The position numbers were made by a program, and so were the translations under genes. Source: Pseudopithomyces maydicus (lineage: Eukaryota > Ascomycota > Dothideomycetes > Pleosporales > Didymosphaeriaceae). From it: 64,000 nucleotides of DNA. Under the pieces are notes generated by a model. The model saw nothing but the letters and a program-made list of their open reading frames with translations, searched no databases and was not told the origin of the DNA. The stretch spans positions 124,001 to 188,000 of the forward strand of contig JANTUC010000002.1 in NCBI GenBank assembly GCA_026873275.1. The letters run 5' to 3'. Positions within the stretch are counted from its first letter, which is position 1, and each line of letters begins with the position of its first letter. Shown in pieces: positions 36,348 through 46,943 of this stretch.

Positions 36348-37308
36348 TCAAATCGAAATCTCCTTATTCACATGGTCAATCTCGATCCATGCGCGATTCT
36401 CACTGTCAACATCTGAAGTTGTATCCGAACTCCGCCATGTGCCCATGAAACCAGAGACAGCAGCTAATAAGACTGCCGTGTTGGGTTCAAGCAGTCTCCA
36501 TAGTAGTATAAAGTTTGTGTTTTCAGCCATCGGGATGCTGAGTCCCCAGTAAGTGCGTAGGATGTCCAGTGCAATGAAGAACAGCGCAAGAATGGACAGA
36601 ACAACGATCAGTATGATCTGACGGGTGCTAAGTCGAGTACGGGATGACATGAAGTTGAAAAACGGATACATCATTACTGAGCGTTGTTAATCATATTACT
36701 CGCAATAGAGTGTAGACGAAGACTTACAGAGCAAAGTGTCGACGAGATTAAACACACACCAAACGGTGAGGAGTCGGATAGCATCAGGAACACTGAGGTC
36801 TTGACATGCATCTTCGAACAGATTAGTTACAGTCACTTGCGTACTATGGATCTCACTCACATAGCTCGCCAACCTTGGACGGTGCTTTGCAAACCCAGAA
36901 CACCGACATGAAAAGGATTCCCACGGAGAGTGCCGAGAAAGCAACGAGCCCATACCAGAAACCGCGAGCAACTGAACTGGAGCAAAACGTACGCCAATAC
37001 ATCGCTAGAAAATTCGCTTTGGCGGCGTAAATTACGATGTAGAGGAGAAAGGTACATGCAACCTCCATCTTAATCGTATCTGCTATCCTCTCAAGAGAAG
37101 GCATCTCAGATCGACCAGCTCGATACTCATGTATTTCGTCGACTAGAGCGTCGTCAACGAGACTCATCGCTATATAAGGGACCAGAACAGCCGCCGCAAT
37201 GACGGTGAAAAAGTCATCGAGCTGAAGACGTCTCGAGGTTCGCCATCGTTGTATAAGTCGAACGGTAGTGAGGAGAATGGCTAGAACTAAGAACGAACAT
37301 GATATCCC
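36348..37308 (-). CDS. SAT4/PTH11-type rhodopsin-like seven-helix membrane protein, 5' end not resolved
   Basis: Three exons are clear: 37308-36861, 36811-36728 and 36676-36348, with introns of 49 and 51 bp and consistent phases (about 286 residues). The first exon begins after an acceptor (AAAAG) at 37309, so at least one upstream coding exon is missing from the model; I could not place its ATG. Visible helices include SFLVLAILLTTV, FFTVIAAAVLVPYI, FLLYIVIYAAKANFLAMYW, FSALSVGILFMSVFW, LLTVWCVFNLVDTLLLMMYP and ILIVVLSILALFFIALDIL. RLQLDDFFTV, the YACQDLS loop and the cytoplasmic acidic tail are typical of the fungal DUF3328-independent SAT4 group, often called rhodopsin-domain proteins. Ligand unknown. 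Confidence 0.72.
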
Positions 37309-38997
37309 CTTTTACTTGTCAGATTCATGGTCTTTCCTCACAAGATAGGTGACTCAAACCTGTAGCGCGGGGAGACTTATATACCTCTCCCTTGTCTCCT
37401 CGACATCCCTTTTTCTTCTTCCAAAAAAAGCCATGATGAATAAGAGCTTCGCACCGCTCGCACCGCTCCGTGTGCAGTTCAAAAACTATGTGTATACCCA
37501 AACGTACCGCGCCCACCCGTCATTTATGTACTTCCATCTCCGTATACGAACCCGGGGGCGGCTTCAGCCCTAGAGTTCTGGTCTGACTCTACCAAGATGG
37601 CTGGCCCGTGCAGAGTGGAGCTCCGCCCCAGTCCACTGGGTTGGGCGCGTTCCCGCTCACCATCGTCCTGTTCAGCGCTGTTGTGTAACTCTACACACAC
37701 GCGTACATACGTACCGCACATGGACATACTTGGCGCGCTTACCTAGTTGCTAGTGCGGGAATGATAATTACAGGCGCATCCAGTTAGAGGAGGCAACAGG
37801 ATGGGTGGCTTAGAAGCCACGTGTGTAGCGACGGTTTAGGCACCCAGCGAGTGAGGAAGTGCTGGGTTCTTGCAGTTTTGGTCATTGATTTGGCCCGCCA
37901 GCTGAGTGTTAACATGAGGAATCTTGGTTTTTTGCGGCTCTGGCACAGGCTTTGCTGCGTGGGTACACGCATGAGCCATGATTACTCAGAAGGGAGGTCG
38001 ATCTCAGCTGGCAATTTGCCACACGTTGCCAGTGTTTAGTATACACAGATAGATTGATACATATTGTAAACCGCAAGGGGATGACTCCCGCTATATCCGC
38101 ATGACGCTAGTATTCATAAAGCATACAAATGTGGAAGTAGGTATAGGTGCTTAATCACATGTGCAGTTAGTAAAATCCGCGGAGGTAAAGCGGATGAGAG
38201 GTGATCCGGCCGAAGTGGGAACGCTAAACCTTGTTGGATCTGCAGCGTAGAGGATGGGGGCGGTGCGCTAAGCTGTTTACATGGAACTCACACTCTACCG
38301 CTTGTTCTGGACGAGTAGGGAGAATTCCTTGCTCTATTCTTGCTGCTTTATTGGTTTACGATTCAAGATTTAAATTAGGTCCATGGTAGCTTGGAGGAGC
38401 ATCTTTTCATCAACAACGATCATCATAGGTAAATCACTGTGGACTAATTTGTACGACAGTTTCCTGTACAAGTCGTTTAATCTCGCCATGACTAACCAAA
38501 CCAGGTAAAATATGGACGGTTTCTGGGCGCACGTTGTCGTTGGAATGATTATATAAGACATGTATGATTAAACTCTTGGTACATGGGCGGCCTAGTTGGG
38601 ACTGCGTACAAGAAAACCGTAAGCAGGAGCATTATCAAACCGCACTCGTCCAATCAATTTCAAACGAAGTCGATACGCCCGACGGAACTCGGAGCTATCG
38701 GACGGCATAGAATACATACATCCTTACTGTACAACTCTACCATCTTACACATTACGCCACATCTAACATGGATCCTTCATCCCCTAACATCATGACAGCG
38801 CCCAAAACGCCACCGCTGTACGTACCGGACCAAGCCCAATGCTCCATCTAATCTACTCGCGCATCTAAAATCCTGAAACACAACACTAACACAGAGGGGG
38901 GATATCTGAGTAGAGAAGCTCCACACACCTAACCAGACCAAGCAAAAACCATGCCCCAGCTTAAACGACAAGACACCCTACACCAACCACGCAATCA
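37309..38997. other. 1.7-kb spacer
   Basis: No supported gene beyond the undetected first exon of the rhodopsin-like gene, expected near 37310-37600. Composition is unremarkable. Confidence 0.6.
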
Positions 38998-40822
38998 TCA
39001 CCGCAACTTCCCCACGCCCGGCGACCCGGATCGAACCGTCCCCTCAGCCTGCGCCTCCGCCTTCGCCAACCTCCTCGCCTGCGCCCTCTCCCTCTGAATC
39101 AACTCGCCCAGGCTCTCTCCAGCCCGCAGCCTCGGCACACCGAGGCCCTCGCCCATCCCAAGATTCACGTCGCGACTCTTGCCGCCCCACGCGCCGACCC
39201 CCAGCTGCCTCGCGTGGCGTGCTTGTCGCCGCCGTGGCCCCACATGGAGAGTCGTTGCACACGTTGCAGCTTGCGGATCCCGTAGACGGCGACGATGCAG
39301 CCGAAGACTGTGCACCAGGCGGAGACGCCCCAGAAACCGAAGTCAGATTCCTCGATGAAGTTCTTGAGGTTCATGCCGTAGAGGGCGGCGACGAAGGTGC
39401 CTGCTGTGAGGGCGAGTGTTAGGATGGAGAAGCGGAGGTCGAGAAGCATGAGGGAGTTGCGGTTAGCGTCGAGAATGGCTTTGACGCTGGTGTGGGGGTC
39501 AGTTTTCGTCTCGTCTAGGTGTGGGATTTAAGTGGCGATACGTACATTTCCTCTGTATTGCGGATGCTGGACACGAGGTTCTCGGCGGCTTGGACGATTT
39601 CGTCGGCGACCTTGTGGTAGGATTCGAGAAGCATTTCCACTTCGGTATGGTCATCTTCCTCGCGGGTCTGACCGGCGGCTTTCTCGGAGAGATACATAGC
39701 TGAAAGATCGTCGTCTGCGTCGAGGAGTTCGCTCAGGGCGTCTCTGACCAATCTGGCCTTCTGCTCGAAGGTACCCAGTTTCTTGGAGTATACGAGTAGA
39801 TAACGTAGCTTATCCCTATCGATGTCCTCTTCGAGCTCCATGAGAACCCTCATGACTGGCTCGCTGACGCCTTCGAATTCCTTCTCCAGACTGAGCGTAA
39901 CGCTGATAAGGACTGCCTCGAGAGCGCGGAACTCATATGCAAGGTTGCCTGTCACGGCGGATTCCTTTTGGCGCAGCTTAGAGTCGAGATCGTACATGAA
40001 CACGGACTGCGACTTTGAGTCCGTGGTACCATACGCATCAAAGACGAGCACGCGATTATGCTTGATAAGGGCGCGGATGTGGAGCAAATTTATGAGGATG
40101 GCGGTCGGACGAATGAGAATGTTGGGTAGGAGGGAGGAATCAATTTTGCGAAGATCGCGAGGCAAAAGACCGTACTGATATGGTTAGTTGTGTCATCTTA
40201 AGAGAGCTCTTGCAGCAGCATACTTTAGCAATCAATTCGCTCTTCTTGAATTCGCCGCTGACCATGGTGACGTTGCCTTGGTCATCCAACTCAGTGCACC
40301 GCATCTTCAGCTCATTCGCCGCGCGGGTCATGCGTCCCAGACTTTCAAATCCTATGGGAATGGGAGCGTCGCCCATGACATCGCTCAGGGAGGAGGAGGC
40401 GAAAGCGAGCGTGCTGGGTTGGGCTTCCTGCCTCCGAAGAGTTGCCATGCTTTGCTGAAGCTGGTCGTGGAGAACGTCCTTCGATACTTTGCGCATGGGT
40501 TCGAAATAGCCAGTAAATTTCGACCGAGTGACTGCGAGGCGACGAGAGCTGCATCCGGCTTTGTTGCTCCCACATGCTGACAGCTTCCTCGCTGAGGCGC
40601 AAAGCTCCTAGACGGCGCAATCGCGTGTGTTCCCAGGTCACCCCGTTTCACTCCAGGAATCCCACTCCTCTTTACTCTGCTTGTCGAAAATCCACATCTT
40701 TGGCCTTTCAGCACCGCGCGTGGCGCGCTCGTGGGTTCGAAGGCATGTCGTACTGAAGCGCGCAGGAAACTCAGCACCGACGGGCTTGGGGCTGCGAACT
40801 TATTAAGGGGGATCGGCTTCAT
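38998..40822 (-). CDS. MRS2: MRS2-type mitochondrial inner-membrane magnesium channel (CorA superfamily)
   Basis: Exons 40822-40224, 40174-39546 and 39486-38998; introns of 49 and 59 bp; 572 residues after two one-base gaps. The N-terminus is a long mitochondrial presequence with the RTFSTT motif. The matrix domain includes NELKMRCTELDDQGNVTMVS, YGLLPRDLRKIDSSLLPNIL and EFRALEAVLISV. The pore has TM1 ending in the GMN signature (YGMNLKNFIEESDFGFWGVS) and TM2 AWCTVFGCIVAVYGI. Frame breaks: a C missing next to CCTCCTCCTCCC (plus-strand 40388-40390) joins SLSPPPP to LSDVMGDAP, and a G missing in the plus-strand C5 at 39198-39202 joins TRGSW to GVGAWGGKSRDV near the C-terminus. The matrix-facing basic tail carries RERAQARRLAKAEAQAE. 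Confidence 0.92.
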
Positions 40823-41093
40823 CACTCTCCATTCGAAGGTATTCGTATGCGCCGGCAGTCCATACGGTACGGTCCGGTCTGCCTTGAGGCATTTCTCGAG
40901 CCGTGACGTCTGGCGATCGAAAAATCCACTAGCGTGTCATGGCACGTGACAGGGCGTTTGCCATCCCGTTCCCGGGGTCCTTATCTCCATTACAGTACCA
41001 CCACTACTTAGCTAGTAACAACAGTCAAGTATTTTGAAGCAAACAATTGAACTTCCTCATATACGAAAGGGGGAACAAGAAAATACAAATGGC
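40823..41093. promoter_or_regulatory. Divergent promoter region of MRS2 and the Prp3_C-domain gene
   Basis: 271 bp between outward-facing ATGs at 40822 (minus) and 41094 (plus). It contains two CACGTGAC/GTCATGGCA-like palindromic elements near 40938-40952, one with the E-box core CACGTG. Confidence 0.55.
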
Positions 41094-41474
41094 ATGCCTC
41101 CGACATTCAACGCCCTGATCCGCACTCACCACATCACCTCCCGCAAAAAGGTCGCCAAGCTGCGCGCCGCAGCCTCAAATTACAATGTCTACGCGCTGCT
41201 TCGCTACGGCGGGTGCCCTGGTATTATGTATTGCCAGGGTGCGGAATCTGGGGTGAGAGATTGGGTCTCTACCGTGCAACGATTGCGCTACAAAGACTTT
41301 CAGCTTGTCAAAAAGCCTGGCGAAAAGGTCCTTGAAGGACCTGAGGTAGACGCGACCTATGGGAAGACAGAGGAGGTGGAAAGTGTAAAGGAATTTGGGG
41401 CCAAGATGCAAGAGTTGGGCGTTTGGGGGTGGTGGAGGGAGGGCATGGGGTATCTGGGTGATTATATGAATTAG
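41094..41474 (+). CDS. Small Prp3_C/DUF1115-domain protein
   Basis: 126 residues, intronless, ATG 41094. ALIRTHHITSRKKVAKLRAA followed by YNVYALLRYGGCPGIMYCQG, then VRDWVSTVQRLRYKDFQLV is the Prp3 C-terminal (DUF1115) fold, found in U4/U6 snRNP Prp3 and in RWD-domain proteins. Here the domain stands almost alone with a short acidic extension. Function unknown. An alternative ATG at 41089 is in another frame. Confidence 0.8.
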   Translation: MPPTFNALIRTHHITSRKKVAKLRAAASNYNVYALLRYGGCPGIMYCQGAESGVRDWVSTVQRLRYKDFQLVKKPGEKVLEGPEVDATYGKTEEVESVKEFGAKMQELGVWGWWREGMGYLGDYMN

Positions 41475-42224
41475 ATGCCTATAGGTTCGTGAAACCAATA
41501 CTACATTTGGTGGACGAAGTGGTGGCTTGTCACTAAGACTTCAATAGTAGAAATTGAAGTCGCTCAGCTGGAATCATTCAATTTATGATTTGGTTTGGAA
41601 AAAGAAGTGGCAGTGTAGCTGATCAAATAAAAATGATCAACAAAAAAGTTATTCCCCCTGTTGAAAGTAGAAATAGCTAATCCATAATTGAACTGTCAAA
41701 TCTTTACGGGGATTAAATTGATCTAATGATTCACATGCTTGGAACGGCCTTTTGATTGTGCATTTCTACAATGCCCATACGTATCAAGCTGTTGGGTAGT
41801 CGTCAGAACTCTAGATACGTAACGGAAGCGACATCAGTTGGTAAAAACTACATTCGTCCTCTCATATGTGGTCTGTTGTTTTGGTACTTCTTTGTATGAT
41901 GAATGAATTCATTGCGTCTAGTTCGCCGTTTACTGCAGGTGATATCGTAATCACATGACTAGGTCCTCATCACGATAATTGAACGACTGAAAACTCAAGT
42001 TGATCATGAAATAACTTTTACATCGATCCGTATTACCCCGTATATCATCTCCTAGAAATGGGTATAGAACAAATAAAATTACAAGAAAAAAAAGCTAACG
42101 CCACGTCGATGACGGATATAAACGTCGGCATCGTCAAGGAAAAGACACAAATGACGAGATCAAGAGCACCAAAGCGTGTAAGAAGACCTGCTTCTCAAAG
42201 ATAAAATCGATCCCCAGAATTAAA
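41475..42224. other. A/T-rich spacer
   Basis: 750 bp, clearly A/T-rich, between two convergent genes. No gene or repeat of note. Confidence 0.65.
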
Positions 42225-45200
42225 TCATCGTTTCTTCAGCTTCGATTTCCACCACTTACGCGCTTTAGTCGATATCGACTTCGACTTTTTCGATTCTCCA
42301 ATCTTAATCTGATCCATTGGCTGCACCAAAATAACGGTTTCTTTGGATGAAGATGGAAGGAGATCATCTGCAGCCGCTTCTTCGGGTAATTCTGCCACTG
42401 CACTACGCAATTCCTCTAAAAATTTCTCCCGTTCAGCAATTATCTTGGTCGCATCGGGATCTTGCGGATCGAACGTCTCTTTACTCAACTGTACGCATTC
42501 TTCCATCTGGACCAAAGCTTCTGCATCTCGATCGGCATCATGAAGTTCTTCGGCCAGCCATTCCATGGTCACGAGTGTATTTTCATGCTTGGTTCCCAAT
42601 GATTGCCTTTCCTTGTCTAGACACCTCTGATAGTAGCTCAAAGCCTCGGTATGCTTTCCTTGCTCGCTGTAAGAATGACCTAAATATCCAAGCGCGTATA
42701 TCACAGCTTCATCGTCTTTCTTGGTGGGTTTCGTTTCTTCCTGGTAATTCAGGTATTCTTCCCATACTTCGATTGCTTTGTCGTATCGGAAAACTTTGTA
42801 ATAGCAATACCCCAAAGGATTTGCCGCTACCCACGCGCCATCATGGAATACTGAAATTCTGCCCTCTTTTGATGTCATGTGTTGCTCGAGAGAATTTATA
42901 GCGTCGTCATATCGCTTCTCGTCTATATAGGCATGCGTAAGTCCCTTTATGGCGTTGGATTCTTCTACTTTTGTCATTTGCCACCCGAGTTCGTTCTTGT
43001 ATTGAAGAATCTTTTCGAATATAAGTACTGCCTTTTCACTATCCTTTCTCTTGATGTACGAATATGCCAAGTCTACCATAATGTTTAAAAAACTTCTATA
43101 AAGGTACAGCGTCCCTAGGATAGCCTTCTGCCACTTTTCGCTCTCTTCAATAATTTGAGCAGCCTCTTCAAGCTTATTCTGCCCGATAAGACATCTGGTC
43201 AGCTCTGATTCCACATCGACTATATAGGTTGGATAGTAACTCGTTTCATCCTTCCGGTATAGGTCGAGGATGTCGCGATATAAAAGTTCAGCGTCTTCGA
43301 TGTTGTTTTGAAGTTTCAGACACCAGGCCCATGAGTTCATCGCGCTCCTCAACTCGAATATCACATCGTCGTTATCCCTGTGTGGCTCTTGGTTCATGAA
43401 TTTCAGCTTTTTGACAATTTCTGACAACATCGATTCACCCGTCTTTATATCGCCTTGTCTTATACGTAGTGCTGCTAGTGTCCCCCTCAGGCCAAGTGTT
43501 TCCTGAGAATCTTCCCCAGATTGTTCTGTAGAGCAAGATATACCCTCGGTAAGCAAAGTTTCTGTGTTAGAAAACCGCGTTGTTGCCATATAAATCTGTG
43601 CCGTTATATCGCAAAGATTGAACAGCGCAGTCCACGATTCTTTTGCGCAGGTCAGATCTGGTGCCTTTCTCCACAAATTTTGAAAAGTCTCCAGGAAACG
43701 TCGCTGATTGTCTTCTTCATCCGGTGAATGTCTTTTGAGACTATGTGAGACTACTATCCCGATAGCATATAGACTATGTAGTGTAGAATTATGATATTCA
43801 CCATACAAACTGACTCTGGTAGTCCAGGATAGCATTAACATTTGCATGGCGTCATGTAACAAGCTTTTGTTGAATGCATGATAGCCTGCACTATCCATCA
43901 AGTCAGCCCAATCCTCTAAAACATCCCTTCTTCGGGGTTTATTCAGACTGATCATCTTGACATGCGTGATATATCTTTCGCGCTCCCGAAACTCGAGGAC
44001 AGATAGTCGACAAAATCGATGCCACAGAGCATCGACAGAACGGTCTCTCCAGAAGTCATACTGGTCTAAGCTGTAAAGCCAGTTACTGGTAGCTAATTGC
44101 ACCAAAGCGTGCATCTCGAAGGTCCCGGCTGTATTTATCTTGATGAAAGCGTAGTCTCGAAGGATCTCGATGTCGGATTCAAAGTTTTCGTTGTCTTCTG
44201 TATTTCTTGTACGCCCAGGGCTTCGATAATTAGAATAGAGACTGGCAATTTCTTCGTGTCCTAACACTGAATCATCGTCCTCGAGTTCTTCGACCTCGGA
44301 ACCTGCATCATCGTCGCTACTTTCTTCGCTCTTATCAAAATGGTTGTCTTCTTTTTCTTTCTCATTATCCTCGATTTTTTCCGTTTCTTGGATGCGCTCC
44401 TTGTTTTCCTTGTTTTTTTCACCTGCTTTACTTTCTTCAATCTCTTTACCCTCTTTACCCTCTTCCTTAATTTCCTTTTCTTGTTCTTCTTGGTCTTCTT
44501 CGTTTTCTTCGTCTTCTTGGATTGTAACCATATGAAGGCTTTCTGTGCTCTCAGTACTTAATATACTGCTTCCAACGCCTGAATCTTCAGAACTATCCTC
44601 GTCAACCTGCGGTCGGATGAGTTCCTCCGGTATTCCCTGGCGATCGAAGAAACTCATGAGACATAGAAGATCAGCTGCAGAGGGACTCATTTCTCTGATA
44701 TCCTTGAATGAAATCATCAATGTAGTTAGAATGGAGCATTTCGCATCCCAATCTCTGTGAAGATGCCCAGCTTCTTTACTGAGCAAGTTGATCTTCGACT
44801 GATCGTTCTGTTGGAAAAGCTCCAGATATTGTTTCACTGAGGTTCTTGGTGCATGTCGACGGATGTATGCAGCAGCCTGAGTAAGTGCAAGCGGCATGTT
44901 TTCCAGGGCCTCTGCTAGTGCTTTGAGATCCTCGGTGCTGCTATCCAATGTCAACTGGTCTTCAAGGAGTTCTTGTGACTCTGAAGCCTTCATGGGATGG
45001 ATTTCGATGATTGAGTGATCTTCTACTAGCTCTCGCGCAGCACCCTTTGTTCGAGAGGTTATCAAGACACAACCATCACTGCCTTGATATAATGCCCTCA
45101 AAGGCCGAGAAGTAGAGATGGAATCCTGGTGCGACATCACTCCCTTGTCATCGGCGTTGTCAATGATAAGAAGCCAATTGCGGTTCTTTGGGTCATGGAG

Positions 45201-45817
45201 CCAGCTTTTCACAAGCTGGAAATGATCGGGCTGAGGACTGTCATAGCCAGGAGCCCGCACAAGACTGGCAATTTCGTTCAGGCTGCTGTTCAAACGGGCA
45301 GTATTACTGGCATGACACCATAAAACCCAAGTATCTGGGTATTCGAGTCTTGTTCGATGGCCATACTCAATGGCCAACTGAGACTTTCTGTGGTTATAAT
45401 TAGATCAGGCTGAAGGTGGGGCAACATATTCACCTACCCCACACCACCTAAACCAACGAGCGCTACGCGCGCTGCCCGACCGTTACATTTGATGGAAATT
45501 TTAGAGAAAATATCCTCGCGGTTGATGAAGCGAGTATTCTGGTCGAAGGGTATGTTGTGAGTTGGAAGCGGAGGTGTTTGTGATCGCGCCTGTGCGTGAT
45601 GGTAGTGTATGCCTACGGTGCCACTGATATTGGCGGCGGCAAGGCCGTATTGGATATCTCGAACGGATGATGAAGCACCGCCTTGTGCCATACTGGCATC
45701 ATTTCTGGAGTGCCAGATAGTTCTAATCACGAAGGAATATTCATTTGCCCCCGTCCGGGAGACATTTAGAGGGGAGGGAGGTAGTTTCCGGGGAGAGTGA
45801 AACTGAAGCTGAGCCAT
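42225..45817 (-). CDS. NLR-type STAND protein: N-terminal RHIM-like motif, NB-ARC, K/E-rich insert, TPR repeats
   Basis: Exon 1 45817-45438 and exon 2 45387-42225; 50-bp intron (GTAGGT...CCACAG) inside the P-loop codons; 1180 residues. A shorter start at 45691 (MAQGGASSSVRDIQYG) is equally possible. Residues about 53-73 hold VRDIQYGLAAANISGTVGIH. Then comes RSQTPPLPTHNIPFDQ, a spacer typical of fungal NLRs, and NB-ARC: P-loop GLGGVGKSQLAIE, Walker B WLLIIDNADD, GCVLITSR and MPLALTQAAAYI. A Lys/Glu-rich segment of about 60 residues (44330-44525) follows. The C-terminal half has TPR-like helical pairs (ALGYLGHSYSEQGKHTEALS) and a basic tail. It has no frame breaks. Fungal NLRs act in allorecognition or defence. 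It is divergent from the gene at 46095. Confidence 0.9.
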
Positions 45818-46094
45818 GAAAAGGCAATACGAGGACGTGGACAACACAGCCGCCAAGGCTTATTCCACATTCGTCCACCAATGACACTCGCAGATCCAGA
45901 CAGGGAATACGGCTTATTCAATATCGCCGATGGCCTTGTCAAATATCTTGACTCAAATCATTATACCGCGTTAGCCTGATATTTTGCGCCAGCCTTAAAT
46001 TCTTTGCCACCATGGAAAAGCACAACAAACTTTACAATCTTTTTTCCAGCGAGGGTATATTGTACTCTCACCTCTTCAATACTATATTTCAAAC
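45818..46094. promoter_or_regulatory. Divergent promoter region of NLR and RHIM-like effector gene
   Basis: 277 bp between outward-facing ATGs (less than that if the NLR starts at 45817, 403 bp if at 45691). It is suited to co-expression of the pair. No motif identified. Confidence 0.6.
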
Positions 46095-46943
46095 ATGGTA
46101 GAGCCTTTCGCCACAACTGCCGGAGTCGTTGGCATCTCCGTCGCTACAATCACCAGTGTCCACAAGCTGTATAGAACGCTAGAAAAGATCGCCAATGCCC
46201 CAGAAACAATCCGAAAATTGAGAGAAGATGTCAAGCAGACTCTAAACGCGCTAGAGTCGATCAAGACCATCAAAGACTCAGACTGGGATCGCCTTGGGTC
46301 CGCCGTGACGAGTCCGCTCAAGGAAACAATCGAGAAATGCGCAGCCTCGTGCGAGGGTTTTGAGCAGGAGATCATACGTTGGACACGGAAAAGTCCGGAT
46401 GGAACGTTAGCCATGAGGACGCGGACAAAAATCAACGTTGGAGCATTCAAACATTACCAGATTGAAGCCATGACGAAAGAGCTTCAGAGCTGCAAGCTGA
46501 GTTCGACTCACGCCATCTCCGTCATGAATCTGCACCTCGGTCTTCACCAGTATCGGCAGAGCGAACTTCAACAAGGACCGTCGGGCATGGATGCGGCTTC
46601 GCGAGTCGTTTCCGCGCCAATATCCTCGGCTATTTCGTTGACTGACGGCGAATTGGCTGAAACCGAGAGAGCTTTATCGGATATCAGGGAAAGGAACATC
46701 GAGGAAGAGGAAGAGGAGGAGTTCGACGACTGGCAGAATGCCATCGAACAAATTGAACGGGAACGCGATGTGCTGGCATGCTCACGCCGTCTGCTGGAGG
46801 AGCTCTTGTCGAGCGCAAAGCCAGAGAACATCCCGACTCCTACAACAAACAGCTCTGGAGATGTTCACGTGGGTACAGCAAGTTATAGTAATGTTGCGCA
46901 CACCATTCATGGTGGTACATTCAACTTTGGAGCCTCTCGGTAG
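46095..46943 (+). CDS. Small helical STAND-N-terminal-like protein with C-terminal beta-prone RHIM-like motif (putative cell-death effector)
   Basis: Intronless, 282 residues, AAACATGG start. The N-terminus (TTAGVVGISVATITSVHKLY...IRKLREDVKQTLNALESI) matches the helical fungal N-terminal domain (PigL_N/STAND-N type) that in larger proteins precedes NACHT or ankyrin modules. The middle is helical with an acidic run (IEEEEEEEFDDW). The last about 28 residues are different: no predicted helix, Gly/Asn/Thr-rich, containing GDVHVGTASYSNVAHTIHGG and then TFNFG. VHVG here and IQYG in the NLR both fit an [IV]-x-[VY]-G core like that of RHIM and fungal PP amyloid motifs. By analogy with NLR/effector gene pairs such as nwd2/het-S, this could be the executor seeded by the NLR. 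This is inference. Confidence 0.82.
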   Translation: MVEPFATTAGVVGISVATITSVHKLYRTLEKIANAPETIRKLREDVKQTLNALESIKTIKDSDWDRLGSAVTSPLKETIEKCAASCEGFEQEIIRWTRKSPDGTLAMRTRTKINVGAFKHYQIEAMTKELQSCKLSSTHAISVMNLHLGLHQYRQSELQQGPSGMDAASRVVSAPISSAISLTDGELAETERALSDIRERNIEEEEEEEFDDWQNAIEQIERERDVLACSRRLLEELLSSAKPENIPTPTTNSSGDVHVGTASYSNVAHTIHGGTFNFGASR

